This document shows, in pieces, positions 14,652 through 24,622 of a stretch of 32,320 nucleotides of DNA. Origin of the DNA: Kitasatospora xanthocidica (GTDB lineage: Bacteria; Actinomycetota; Actinomycetes; Streptomycetales; Streptomycetaceae); the NCBI RefSeq assembly GCF_014656195.1, contig NZ_BNBY01000002.1, positions 1 to 32,320 of the forward strand. The letters run 5' to 3'. A program made the translations under genes and the position numbers. The notes below the pieces were generated by a model. It saw only the letters and a list, made by a program, of their open reading frames with translations, made no database searches and had not been told where the DNA came from. How positions within the stretch are numbered: position 1 is the stretch's first letter; the number at the start of each line of letters is the position of its first letter.

Positions 14652-15611
14652 ATGAGCACCGCAGCCATCCCGGGCGCGCCACTGCCCGTCCGCACTCCAG
14701 GCTCCCGTGCGCGGGGGCGCCACCGTCGTCCCGAGCGCCCCGAGATCCCCTCCGGCGCCCCGGCACTGGTGCTGGCCGTGCCCGCGGCCGCCGGGCCCGA
14801 GTCCCGGTCGGTCGTCGAGGAGCTGCTCTCGATCGTCCGCAGCGAGCACAACGGCGTCCAGGCCGCCGTCGGCTACCTGCCCGGCGACTCCGCCGAGGCC
14901 GGGGGCGGCGAGGACCGCACCGTCGCCGAACTCCTGGCCCTGGCCGCCGAGGCCGGGCTGCCGATGCCCGTCCTGGTGCCGCTGGTGCCCGGTCCGCACG
15001 GCTTCCTGACCGAACTCCACGCGCTCGCCGCCGAGTACGGCGCCCCCGTCACCGACGCGCTGGGCCCGCACCCGCTGCTCGCCGAGGCCGTGCACGTCCG
15101 CCTCTCCGAGGCCGGGCTGGCCCGCGCCGACCGGGCCCGGCTGTTCGCCATCGCGACCGCCGCGGACGGCGTGGTCCTGACCACCGTCGGCGGTGAGGAC
15201 GCGGCCGCCGCGGCCGGCATCACCGGCGTGCTGCTGGCCGCCCGGCTGGCCGTCCCGGTCGTGGCCGCCGCCCTCGACGTGCCCGGCTCGGTCGCCGCGG
15301 CCGTCAACCACCTCAAGGAGACCGGCTCCCAGCGCCCCGCGCTGGCCCCGCTGGTGATCGGCCCCGAGGCCGACTCCGAGCTGCTCGCCACGGCCGCCGA
15401 GGAGACCGGCTGCCCGTCGGCGGCTCCGCTGGGCGCCTACCCGACCGTCGGCCAGCTGATCGCCTCCACCTACCTGGCCGCGCTGCCCGCGCCGTCCGCC
15501 GAGGACCTGGCGCGCGCCGAGGCGGAGGCCGCGGCCGCCGCCGGGGCCGAGGGGGCCGTCGAGGGCGTCCGCGGCGCCCACGCGGCCGCCGAGGGGCCCG
15601 TCGGGCAGTAA
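14652..15611 (+). CDS. CbiX/sirohydrochlorin chelatase-like protein, catalytic His lost
   Basis: A 319-aa cytosolic protein with the two-lobed pattern of actinobacterial CbiX-type chelatases, which insert metal into sirohydrochlorin for cobalamin or siroheme. Visible: ALVLAVPAAAGPESR at residues 38-52, where active enzymes have a HGSR-type motif; VPLVPGPHGF, where the second histidine may remain; then a second half with LGPHPLLAEAV, VLTTVGG and PLGAYPTVGQL. The first metal-binding His is absent, so it may be a non-catalytic relative. The C-terminal 45 residues are Ala/Glu-rich and low in complexity. No cobalamin or siroheme gene is adjacent. ATG 14652 fits a leaderless start; the open frame further upstream shows no ribosome site. 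Confidence 0.7.
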   Translation: MSTAAIPGAPLPVRTPGSRARGRHRRPERPEIPSGAPALVLAVPAAAGPESRSVVEELLSIVRSEHNGVQAAVGYLPGDSAEAGGGEDRTVAELLALAAEAGLPMPVLVPLVPGPHGFLTELHALAAEYGAPVTDALGPHPLLAEAVHVRLSEAGLARADRARLFAIATAADGVVLTTVGGEDAAAAAGITGVLLAARLAVPVVAAALDVPGSVAAAVNHLKETGSQRPALAPLVIGPEADSELLATAAEETGCPSAAPLGAYPTVGQLIASTYLAALPAPSAEDLARAEAEAAAAAGAEGAVEGVRGAHAAAEGPVGQ

Positions 15612-15643
15612 CTGGACACCGCGCGCCCTTCCGCGCGCTCACG

Positions 15644-15680
15644 GGGCCCGGAACGACTTCCGTTCCGGGCCCTTTCGTCG
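15644..15680 (+). terminator. Intrinsic terminator of the CbiX-like gene
   Basis: A perfect 12-bp stem (15644-15655 with 15661-15672), loop ACTTC, followed by TTTCGTCGTT, 33 bp after the stop. Strong candidate. Confidence 0.9.
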
Positions 15681-17612
<1,932 letters not shown>

Positions 17613-17640
17613 GCACGACGGGCAGCCGAAGGCTGAGCCG

Positions 17641-17675
17641 CCCCCGGGGAGAGTCCGATCGCTCCTCCCCGGGGG
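17641..17675 (+). terminator. Hairpin terminator after the Rpf-type hydrolase
   Basis: Perfect 11-bp stem (17641-17651, CCCCCGGGGAG, with 17665-17675), 13-nt loop, 28 bp after the stop. Confidence 0.8.
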
Positions 17676-17805
17676 TTCCGGCATGCCCGGGAGGTCGGGC
17701 GGGCCCCGGCCGCTTCCCCTGCGGCGCCCCGGGGTTCCGGCGAATTCCGTGGTGGAACCCCGCACGGGCGGGCATGCTGCTGCTCTGCACCCGAGGAGGA
17801 GTCAC

Positions 17806-18006
17806 ATGGCCCAGGTCACCGTCACGCTCGACGCGAACCTCGCGATCGACGCGATGATGCTCTCCGGTACCAAGAACCCGCAGGACGCCGTCGAACTGGT
17901 CCTGCGCGACTACCTGGCCCGCGGCCGCCGCACCGAGACCCGTACCGGCGAATCGGCCGACGGCCACCGCCTCACCGTCGACCGCCCCACCGCCCAGGAG
18001 GGCTGA
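17806..18006 (+). CDS. VapB-like ribbon-helix-helix protein, orphan
   Basis: A 66-aa protein. The first 45 residues fit a ribbon-helix-helix fold of the VapB antitoxin type: strand VTVTLDANL, helix AIDAMMLSGT, and NPQDAVELVLRDYLARG. The tail (from about 47) is charged and probably disordered, as in antitoxins. No PIN-domain toxin gene follows: the next gene is malR on the other strand after a strong terminator. So it is either an orphan antitoxin or a plain DNA-binding regulator. ATG 17806 has the strong site GAGGAGGA (17793-17800). Confidence 0.75.
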   Translation: MAQVTVTLDANLAIDAMMLSGTKNPQDAVELVLRDYLARGRRTETRTGESADGHRLTVDRPTAQEG

Positions 18007-18062
18007 ATCCCCCGCCCGCGAGGGCCGGCCCGTCGCGAGTGAGGGCCCACCGACCGCACGTC

Positions 18063-18101
18063 GAAGGGCCCCGGAGAGCCAACTGCCCTCCGGGGCCCTT
18101 C
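18063..18101. terminator. Bidirectional terminator between VapB-like gene and malR
   Basis: Perfect 14-bp stem (18063-18076, GAAGGGCCCCGGAG, with 18088-18101) and 11-nt loop, between two convergent genes. It should end transcripts from both sides. Confidence 0.88.
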
Positions 18102-18122
18102 AGTCGGTCGTACGGCCGGGGT

Positions 18123-19142
18123 TCAGCGCGCGCAGGCCCCGGTCGAGCCGCGCATCACCAGCTCCGGCTGGAACATGAACTCCCCGCGCTGGGCGGCGTT
18201 CCCGCCGACCTCCTCCAGCAGCGCGTCCACCGCGGCCGTGGCCATCGCCTCGACCGGCTGGCGGATCGTGGTCAACGGCGGCTCGGTGAAGGCGATCAGC
18301 GGCGAGTCGTCGAAGCCGACCACCGACACGTCCTGCGGCACCGACAGCCCGCGCTGCCGCACCGCCCGGATCGCCCCGAGCGCCATCATGTCGCTCCCGC
18401 AGACGATCGCCGTGCAGCCCTTGTCGAGCAGCGCGCCGGCCGCCGCGTGTCCGCCCTCCACGCTGAACAGCGTGTGGTGGACGAGGTTCTCGGCCTCCTC
18501 CTCGGTCCGCCCGAGCACCTCGCGCATCGCCGCCGTGAAGCCTTCTATCTTGCGCAGCACCGGCACGTACCGGCGCTGCCCGACGGCCAGCCCGATCCGC
18601 TCGTGCCCGAGTTCGGCCAGGTGCTGGACGGCCATCCACATCGCGGCCCGGTCGTCCGGCGAGATGAACGGCGCGTCGATCTTCTCGCTGAAGCCGTTGA
18701 TCAGCACGAACGGCACCCCGCGCCCGGACAGCCGCGCGTAGCGGTCGTGGTCGGCCGTGGTGTCGGCGTGCAGCCCGGAGACGAAGACGATGCCGGCCAC
18801 GCCCCGGTCCACCAGCATCTCCACCAGTTCGTCCTCGGTGGATCCGCCCGGGGTCTGGGTGCACAGCACCGGCGTGTAGCCGTGCCGGCTGAGCGCCTGC
18901 TCGATCACCTGCGCCAGAGCGGGGAAGATCGGGTTGCTCAACTCCGGTGTGATCAGCCCGATCAGCCCGGCGCTGCGCTGGCGCAGCCGGGTCGGCCGCT
19001 CGTAGCCGAGCACGTCGAGGGCCGCCAGCACGGTCTGCCGGGTGGCCGCCGAGACGTTCGCCTTGCCGTTGAGCACGCGGGAGACGGTGGCTTCGCTGAC
19101 CCCCGCCTGTGCCGCGATGTCTGAGAGTCGCGCCGTAGTCAC
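18123..19142 (-). CDS. malR: LacI family regulator of maltose genes (MalR-like)
   Basis: A 339-aa repressor: LacI HTH at the N-terminus (RLSDIAAQAGVSEATVSRVL, hinge region up to YERP) and a periplasmic-binding-like sensor domain (SAGLIGLITPELSNPIFP ... VSVVGFDDSPLIAFTEPPLTTIRQP). The context malEFG-aglA makes MalR the best name. The GTG at 19142 begins the conserved TTARLSDIA and is preceded by GGGA; a start 24 nt upstream would add MVAIGSGT inside the gap. It lies 25 nt after aglA on the same strand, so it is probably cotranscribed with the operon it controls. In the S. coelicolor layout I recall, malR is instead divergent from malEFG. TTGCAA half-site at 19157-19162. Confidence 0.87.
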   Translation of the reverse strand: MTTARLSDIAAQAGVSEATVSRVLNGKANVSAATRQTVLAALDVLGYERPTRLRQRSAGLIGLITPELSNPIFPALAQVIEQALSRHGYTPVLCTQTPGGSTEDELVEMLVDRGVAGIVFVSGLHADTTADHDRYARLSGRGVPFVLINGFSEKIDAPFISPDDRAAMWMAVQHLAELGHERIGLAVGQRRYVPVLRKIEGFTAAMREVLGRTEEEAENLVHHTLFSVEGGHAAAGALLDKGCTAIVCGSDMMALGAIRAVRQRGLSVPQDVSVVGFDDSPLIAFTEPPLTTIRQPVEAMATAAVDALLEEVGGNAAQRGEFMFQPELVMRGSTGACAR

Positions 19143-19167
19143 GGTCCCAGAGCCTATTGCAACCACG

Positions 19168-20883
19168 TCAGACCGCCCACCAGCCGGTGCTGTCCGGAGC
19201 GAGCACCGTCTCGCCGCCGTCCACCACGAGCTCGGTCGAGGCCAGCAGCAGCGCGCCCGGGGCCGGTATCCGCACCGGCTCGCCGGTGGTGTTCACGGTG
19301 CAGACGAAGGAGCCGCGGCGGAAGGCGAGGGTGCCCTCGGGGCCGTCCAGCCACTCGACCCCGGTGCCGGCGCCGAGGTCGGCCTGCGCCCGGCGGACGG
19401 CCAGGGCGCTGCGGTAGAGCTCCAGGGTGGAGGAGGGGTCGCCGGTCTGCGCCTCGACGCTCAGCTCGGCCCAGGCGGCCGGCTGCGGCAGCCAGGACGG
19501 CCCGCCGGCGGCCGGGCCGAAGCCGTACGGGGCCTCGGTGCCGGACCACGGGATCGGGACGCGGCAGCCGTCGCGGTAGCCGTCCTGTCCGGCCTGGCGG
19601 AAGAAGGACGGGTCCTGACGGACCTCGTCGGGCAGGTCGGTGACGTCCGGCAGGCCGAGCTCCTCGCCCTGGTAGACGTACGCGGAGCCGGGCAGCGCGA
19701 GCATCAGCAGGGTGGCGGCGCGGGCGCGGCGCAGGCCGAGTGCGCGGTCGCCGGGGGTGCGGATCTGGGTGCCGAGGCCGGGCTCGTTGGCGAAGCGGGT
19801 GGCGTGCCGGGTGACGTCGTGGTTGGACAGCACCCAGGTGGTGGGGGCGTCGACCGGGCGCATCGAGTCGAGCGAGAGGTCGATCACCTCGCGCAGCGCG
19901 GTGGCGTCCCAATCGGTGCCCAGGTACTGGAAGTTGAAGGCCTGGTGCAGCTCGTCGGGGCGGACGTAGTTGGCGGTGCGCTGGACGGTCGGGGTCCAGG
20001 CCTCGGCGACGCCGATCCGCTGCCCCGGGTACTCGTCGAGGATCTCGCGCCAGCTGCGGTAGATCTCGTGCACGCCGTCCTGGTCGAAGAACGGCATGAC
20101 GTCGTTGCCGAGCAGCTTGAGCTGGTCGGCGCCGCCGAGGTCGGGCAGGCCGGGGGCCTTGACCAGGCCGTGGGCGACGTCGATGCGGAAGCCGTCCACG
20201 CCCATGTCGAGCCAGAAGCGCAGGATCGAGCGGAACTCGTCGGCGACGGCCCGGTTCTCCCAGTTGAAGTCGGGCTGCTCGGGGGCGAAGAGGTGCAGGT
20301 ACCAGTCGCCGGGGGTGCCGTCCGGGTTCTCGGTGCGGGTCCAGGCCGGGCCGCCGAAGATGGACTCCCAGTCGTTGGGCGGCAGTTCGCCCTTGTCGCC
20401 CTTGCCGGGGCGGAAGTGGTAGCGGTCGCGGAGCGGGGAGCCGGGGCCCTCGCGCAGGGCGCGCTGGAACCACTCGTGCTGGTCCGAGGAGTGGTTGGGG
20501 ACCAGGTCGACGATGATCCGCAGGCCCAGCTCGTGGGCGTCCCGGATGAGGGCGTCGGCGTCCAGCAGGGTGCCGAACATCGGGTCCACCGCGCGGTAGT
20601 CGGCGACGTCGTAGCCGGCGTCCGCCTGCGGCGAGGCGTAGAACGGCGAGAGCCAGACCGCGTCCACGCCGAGGTCGCGCAGGTAGGGCAGGCGGCTGCG
20701 GATGCCGGGCAGGTCGCCCATGCCGTCGCCGTTGGAGTCGGCGAAGCTGCGCGGGTAGACCTGGTAGATGACCGCGTCCCGCCACCAGTCTCTGGAGGTG
20801 CCGCCCGCCGCAGGAGCCGGGGTGGCCGCCTCGTGGGCGGTGTCGGCGACAGGCCGGGGGGTGTCGGCCAGGTTCTGGGTCAT
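19168..20883 (-). CDS. aglA: GH13 alpha-glucosidase (AglA-like)
   Basis: A 571-aa cytosolic glycoside hydrolase of family 13, the oligo-1,6-/alpha-glucosidase group, which would split imported maltose and maltodextrins to glucose. All conserved regions are seen: DLVPNHSS (about 126-133), GFRIDVAHG with nucleophile Asp235, GVAEAW with acid/base Glu294, and VLSNHD with Asp356. N-terminal Ala/Pro-rich extension of about 30 residues before DWWRDAVIYQVYPRSF. No signal peptide. ATG 20883 has AAGGGA about 8 nt upstream. It sits 65 nt after malG and 25 nt before malR. Trehalose-type specificity cannot be excluded. Confidence 0.9.
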   Translation of the reverse strand: MTQNLADTPRPVADTAHEAATPAPAAGGTSRDWWRDAVIYQVYPRSFADSNGDGMGDLPGIRSRLPYLRDLGVDAVWLSPFYASPQADAGYDVADYRAVDPMFGTLLDADALIRDAHELGLRIIVDLVPNHSSDQHEWFQRALREGPGSPLRDRYHFRPGKGDKGELPPNDWESIFGGPAWTRTENPDGTPGDWYLHLFAPEQPDFNWENRAVADEFRSILRFWLDMGVDGFRIDVAHGLVKAPGLPDLGGADQLKLLGNDVMPFFDQDGVHEIYRSWREILDEYPGQRIGVAEAWTPTVQRTANYVRPDELHQAFNFQYLGTDWDATALREVIDLSLDSMRPVDAPTTWVLSNHDVTRHATRFANEPGLGTQIRTPGDRALGLRRARAATLLMLALPGSAYVYQGEELGLPDVTDLPDEVRQDPSFFRQAGQDGYRDGCRVPIPWSGTEAPYGFGPAAGGPSWLPQPAAWAELSVEAQTGDPSSTLELYRSALAVRRAQADLGAGTGVEWLDGPEGTLAFRRGSFVCTVNTTGEPVRIPAPGALLLASTELVVDGGETVLAPDSTGWWAV

Positions 20884-20948
20884 GGACGGTATCCCTTGGG
20901 GATCGGAGGAGCGGGGAGCCTTGCGCGCGTGGTGTGCGGCGTCAGGCG

Positions 20949-21854
20949 TCACGACTTGGAGGCACCGGCGGTCAGGCCGGTGACCAGGTGGCGCTGCACC
21001 AGGTAGAAGAACGCCGCGGACGGGATCGCGATCAGCACCGCGGTCGCGGCCATCAGGTTCCACTGGGCGTCGTGCTCGCTGACGAAGGTCTGCAGGCCGA
21101 CGGCCAGCGTGTACTTGTCGGAGCTGAGCATGAACGTCGAGGCGAACGGGACCTCGGCCCAGTAGGTGAGGAAGGAGTAGAAGGCGGCGACCGCCAGGCC
21201 CGGGCGGGCCAGCGGCAGCACCAGCCGCCAGAAGGTGCCGAACGGGCTGAGCCCGTCGACCCGGCCGGCCTCGTCGATCTCCACCGGGATGGTGTCGAAG
21301 TAGCCCTTCAGCAGCCAGGCGCAGTACGGCACGGTGGTGGTCGAGTAGACCAGGATCAGACCGGTGTAGCTGTCCAGCAGGCCGAGTTCGGAGAGCATCG
21401 TGTACATCGGCACGATCAGCACCGCGATCGGGAACATCTGGGTGACCAGCAGCGACCACATCAGCGGCTTGTGCCCGGGGAACTTCATCCGGGAGACGGC
21501 GTAGCCGGTGGTCGCGGCGAGCAGCACGCCGAAGACGGTGGTGATGCCGGAGACCAGCAGGGCGTTGCCGAACCAGGTGAAGAAGTCGGTGTCGGACAGC
21601 ACGTGCTGGTAGTTCGACAGCGTGAGCTTGTCGAGGATCTGGCCGGGGTGGAGGTAGTCGGTCTTGTCCGGGCCGAGCGAGACGAAGAGGATCCACCCGA
21701 CCGGGAACAGCGCGATCAGGCTGGCCACGGTCAGGGTGCCGTGGGACAGCGCCCGGACCAGCGGGCTGCTCTCGCCGCGCCGGCGGACCTTGGCCGGCCG
21801 GGCGGCCGGGGCCGCGGTCGCCGCGGGGGCCGGGCGTTCGGTGGTGGTGCTCAT
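20949..21854 (-). CDS. malG: Maltose/maltodextrin ABC permease MalG
   Basis: A 301-aa sugar ABC permease (MalFG family, CUT1 class). A Pro/Ala-rich N-terminus precedes six membrane segments, the first LTVASLIALFPVGWILFVSL. The EAA loop for the ATPase is EIDEAGRVDGLSPFGTFWRL. It pairs with MalF. The ATPase is not in the operon, as usual in streptomycetes, where a shared MsiK serves several sugar systems (family knowledge). ATG 21854; 39 nt after malF. Confidence 0.92.
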   Translation of the reverse strand: MSTTTERPAPAATAAPAARPAKVRRRGESSPLVRALSHGTLTVASLIALFPVGWILFVSLGPDKTDYLHPGQILDKLTLSNYQHVLSDTDFFTWFGNALLVSGITTVFGVLLAATTGYAVSRMKFPGHKPLMWSLLVTQMFPIAVLIVPMYTMLSELGLLDSYTGLILVYSTTTVPYCAWLLKGYFDTIPVEIDEAGRVDGLSPFGTFWRLVLPLARPGLAVAAFYSFLTYWAEVPFASTFMLSSDKYTLAVGLQTFVSEHDAQWNLMAATAVLIAIPSAAFFYLVQRHLVTGLTAGASKS

Positions 21855-21893
21855 CGGGTTACCTGCCTTCGTGGGTCAACTGGGTCCGGGGCC

Positions 21894-22895
21894 TCAGCCG
21901 TTGGCCTGCTCGTTGCGGGCGAGCCAGCGCCGGTAGAAGGCGGTGAAGACGATCAGGATGGACAGCAGGATCACGCCGTACGCGGCGGACTGCGCGTAGT
22001 CCCGGGGGATCTGGCCGAAGCCGAGGCGGTAGGCCCAGGTGACCAGCAGCTGGGCGTCGGGGGCGCCGGTGCCGAACAGCAGGAAGATGACGTTGAACTG
22101 GTTGAAGGTCCAGATCACGCCCAGCAGCACGACGGTGGAGGAGACGGCGCGCAGCCCGGGCATCGTGACGTGCCGGAAGCGCTGCCAGGGCGTGGCGCCG
22201 TCCATCTCGGCGGCCTCGTACAGCTCGGCCGGGATCGACTGCAGGCCGCCGAGCAGCGAGATCATCATGAACGGCACGCCGGCCCAGGTGTTCACCAGGA
22301 TCGCGGCCGCCTTCTGCGCCCACGGGTCGGTGAGCCAGCCGGGCTCGGGCAGGTGCAGGGCGGAGAGGATGCCGTTGACGACGCCGCCGTCGGCGAGCAT
22401 CAGGCGCCAGGAGAAGACGGTGACGAAGGTGGGCACGGCCCAGGGCAGGATGAGCAGCATCCGGTAGGCGGCGCGCCCGCGCAGCTTCTTGTTGAGCAGC
22501 AGGGCGAGGCCGAGGCCGAGGCTGTAGTGCAGGAAGACGCAGACCGCCGTCCAGGCGATGGTCCAGACGAAGTGCGACCAGAAGCGGTCGTACGAGCCGG
22601 GGCCCCAGAGGATGTCGGCGTAGTTGTGGAAGCCGACGAAGTTGTAGCTGGCCGGGATCTCGTTGACGCCGATCTTGCGGGCGACGTTGAGGCTGTTGGC
22701 GTCGGTGAGGGTGAGCCAGACGCCCTCGACGAGCGGGTAGATCACCAGCGCGCCGAGCACCAGCACGACCGGGGCGATCATCGCGTAGGCGTACCAGTGC
22801 TTGGCGTAGGAGCGCTTGACGCGTTCCCGCAGGCTCGGACGCTGCTCGCGCTCCCGGCTGCCCTTGCCGGTGGCGCCCTGCACGGCGACTGACAT
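21894..22895 (-). CDS. malF: Maltose/maltodextrin ABC permease MalF
   Basis: A 333-aa sugar ABC permease. Cytosolic basic N-terminus, then YAMIAPVVLVLGALVIYPLVEG as the first membrane segment; the EAA loop is LYEAAEMDGATPWQRFRHV. It forms the channel with MalG. I prefer the ATG at 22895, which has GAAGG 8 nt upstream, over a GTG 9 nt earlier that lies directly on that site. It follows malE after 139 nt containing a hairpin and short repeats. Confidence 0.92.
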   Translation of the reverse strand: MSVAVQGATGKGSREREQRPSLRERVKRSYAKHWYAYAMIAPVVLVLGALVIYPLVEGVWLTLTDANSLNVARKIGVNEIPASYNFVGFHNYADILWGPGSYDRFWSHFVWTIAWTAVCVFLHYSLGLGLALLLNKKLRGRAAYRMLLILPWAVPTFVTVFSWRLMLADGGVVNGILSALHLPEPGWLTDPWAQKAAAILVNTWAGVPFMMISLLGGLQSIPAELYEAAEMDGATPWQRFRHVTMPGLRAVSSTVVLLGVIWTFNQFNVIFLLFGTGAPDAQLLVTWAYRLGFGQIPRDYAQSAAYGVILLSILIVFTAFYRRWLARNEQANG

Positions 22896-22923
22896 CGTTT
22901 GCACCTTCTCGGGGGGTTCTCGG

Positions 22924-22986
22924 GGGCCGACGGGACCGACGGAACCGGCGGAACCGACGGAGCCGATTGAGCCGATTGAGCCGACT
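22924..22986. repeat. Seven tandem 9-bp units in the malE-malF gap
   Basis: Units of 9 bp with the shared form GANCCGANN run from 22924 to 22986; GAGCCGATT occurs twice in a row (22960-22977). They lie in the untranslated spacer between malE and malF. Confidence 0.85.
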
Positions 22987-22998
22987 GGGAGCCGACGG

Positions 22999-23026
22999 CC
23001 CGGCCTGCCGGGGGCGGCAGGCCGGG
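22999..23026 (-). terminator. Hairpin after malE, likely attenuator or mRNA stabiliser
   Basis: Perfect 12-bp stem (22999-23010 with 23015-23026), GGGG loop, 8 bp after the malE stop and inside the operon. There is no T-run. It may protect the malE message or partly stop transcription, raising the ratio of binding protein to permease. Confidence 0.65.
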
Positions 23027-23034
23027 CTCGGGGA

Positions 23035-24312
23035 CTACTTGGCGAAGCCCGGCAGGAGCTTGGCGTAGTCGGTGGCGACGGTGTTCAGCGCGTCCTGGGT
23101 GGAACCGCCCTGGACGGCCTTGCCCAGGTTGGTGCCGAGCGAGGCGAACAGCGAGCTGTACTCGGGCAGTTCGGGGCGCGGCTTGGCGCTGTCCAGGATG
23201 CTCTGGAAGCCCGCGATGCCCGGGTCGGCCTTGACGTCGGCGGTGAAGGCGTCGGAGCGGGTGGGCAGCGTGGAGTTCTTCTGCGCGATGAACGCCTGGC
23301 TCTCGGCCGAGGTCATGAAGGCGGCGAACTTCTCGGCGGCGGCCTTGTGGGCCTTGTCCGCACCGGCGTAGACGGCGATGTTGTGGCCGCCGGTGGGGGC
23401 GCCGGCCTTGCCCGCGGAGCCGCCGGGAACGGCGGCGATGCCGAGGTTGCTCTTGTCGGCGAAGGCCGAGCCCTTGTAGATGTTGGTGATCTCCCAGGGG
23501 CCCTGGATGATCGCCGCGACCTTGCCGCTGTTGAAGGCGTCCATCATGTGCGCGTAGGCGTCGGTGGTGACGTCGGCCTTGGCGGTGCCGGGGGAGGTGA
23601 ACATCGTCTTGTAGGTCTCGACGGCCTTGACGGCCTCCGGCGAGGTGACGGTGATCTTCTTGCCGGCGGCGTCGACGGTGTCGGTGCCCTCGCCGAACAG
23701 GAACGGCATCGCGTAGTAGCCGTCGGCGGCCTTCAGCCAGAAGCCGTCCACGCCGGCCTTCTCCTTGACGGCGGCGGCGTCGGCCTTCAGCTCGTCCCAG
23801 GTCTTCGGCGCCGCGGTGATGCCGGCCTTCGCGAAGAGCTCCTTGTTGTAGAGCAGGCCGAGGGTGTCGGTCACCAGCGGGACGCCGTACAGCTTGCCCT
23901 CGTACTTGGCCTGCTGGATCAGGCTGGGCTGGAAGGCGGAGGTGTCGGCGGCGGCCGGGGTGCCGTCCAGCGGCTCCAGGTAGCCGGCCTTGGCGAAGGC
24001 GGCGGTCCAGCCGACCTCGGAGCGGAACACGTCCGGAGCGCCCTTGGCCCCCATCGCGGTCTGGAGCTTGTTCTGCGCCTGGTCGAACGGGACGTTGACG
24101 AAGTTGACCGTGATGTTCGGGTTGGCGGCCTGGAACTTCTTCACGAGCTCCTGGTAGTTCGGCGCCTCGTTGGTGGCGTTCGACGTGTCCCAGTACGTGA
24201 GGGTGACCGGCCCGTCGGCCTTGCCGTCCGAGCTGGAGCCGCTGCTGCCACAGGCAGCCATCGAGACCGCGAGGGCCACAACGAGGGCAGAGGCCGCGAT
24301 GCCACGCCGCAT
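23035..24312 (-). CDS. malE: Maltose/maltodextrin-binding lipoprotein MalE
   Basis: A 425-aa extracellular sugar-binding protein (SBP family 1), first gene of malEFG-aglA-malR. The signal peptide ends in the lipobox MAAC with Cys21 lipidated, then a Ser/Gly linker. Family features: VTLTYWDTSNATNEAPNYQE, GAPDVFRSEVGWTAAFAKAG, YGVPLVTDTLGLLYNKELF, and AIIQGPWEITNI. ATG 24312 has AAGGAG 5-6 nt upstream; a long extension upstream is open but without coding character. A LacI-type operator lies about 140-160 bp upstream. Confidence 0.92.
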   Translation of the reverse strand: MRRGIAASALVVALAVSMAACGSSGSSSDGKADGPVTLTYWDTSNATNEAPNYQELVKKFQAANPNITVNFVNVPFDQAQNKLQTAMGAKGAPDVFRSEVGWTAAFAKAGYLEPLDGTPAAADTSAFQPSLIQQAKYEGKLYGVPLVTDTLGLLYNKELFAKAGITAAPKTWDELKADAAAVKEKAGVDGFWLKAADGYYAMPFLFGEGTDTVDAAGKKITVTSPEAVKAVETYKTMFTSPGTAKADVTTDAYAHMMDAFNSGKVAAIIQGPWEITNIYKGSAFADKSNLGIAAVPGGSAGKAGAPTGGHNIAVYAGADKAHKAAAEKFAAFMTSAESQAFIAQKNSTLPTRSDAFTADVKADPGIAGFQSILDSAKPRPELPEYSSLFASLGTNLGKAVQGGSTQDALNTVATDYAKLLPGFAK

Positions 24313-24448
24313 GAGAACTCCTTGGGAGGGTGGGGGTGCCCGAGATGTTCGGAGACAGGCGCATAATGGCTGCCTCGTGCCGACCGCACCGTTGCTGCCG
24401 TCGGGCTCGGGAAGGAAGTTAACAGCGGTGAAAGATCGACGGAAAGTC

Positions 24449-24469
24449 CTTGCAGCAAGTTTCTGCAAG
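24449..24469 (-). promoter_or_regulatory. Candidate MalR operator upstream of malE
   Basis: CTTGCAG-N7-CTGCAAG is a perfect inverted repeat, in the only AT-rich stretch of the malE/GNAT divergent gap (24313-24622). It contains the TTGCA/TGCAA half-sites reported for streptomycete MalR-type regulators. Just downstream (minus strand) TTTCCG and TTAACT with 17 nt spacing may be the promoter. Confidence 0.6.
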
Positions 24470-24622
24470 AAATGGCGATCGTTACATCCACGTGTCCTGG
24501 ACGTTGCCACACGGTAGTCGGCTTCCGCCACCACTTGCCCCGGTTCGCCCGATTCACCCCTCCCCGGTCGACCGACGGGACCACCCTGCGTGGCCGAAAG
24601 CCACCTCCCGCACACTGGACCC

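Noticed and set aside
14525..15196. 223-aa Arg/Pro-rich frame at the CbiX-like gene
   Set aside because: Out-of-frame shadow; the other frame has the CbiX pattern and normal codon bias.
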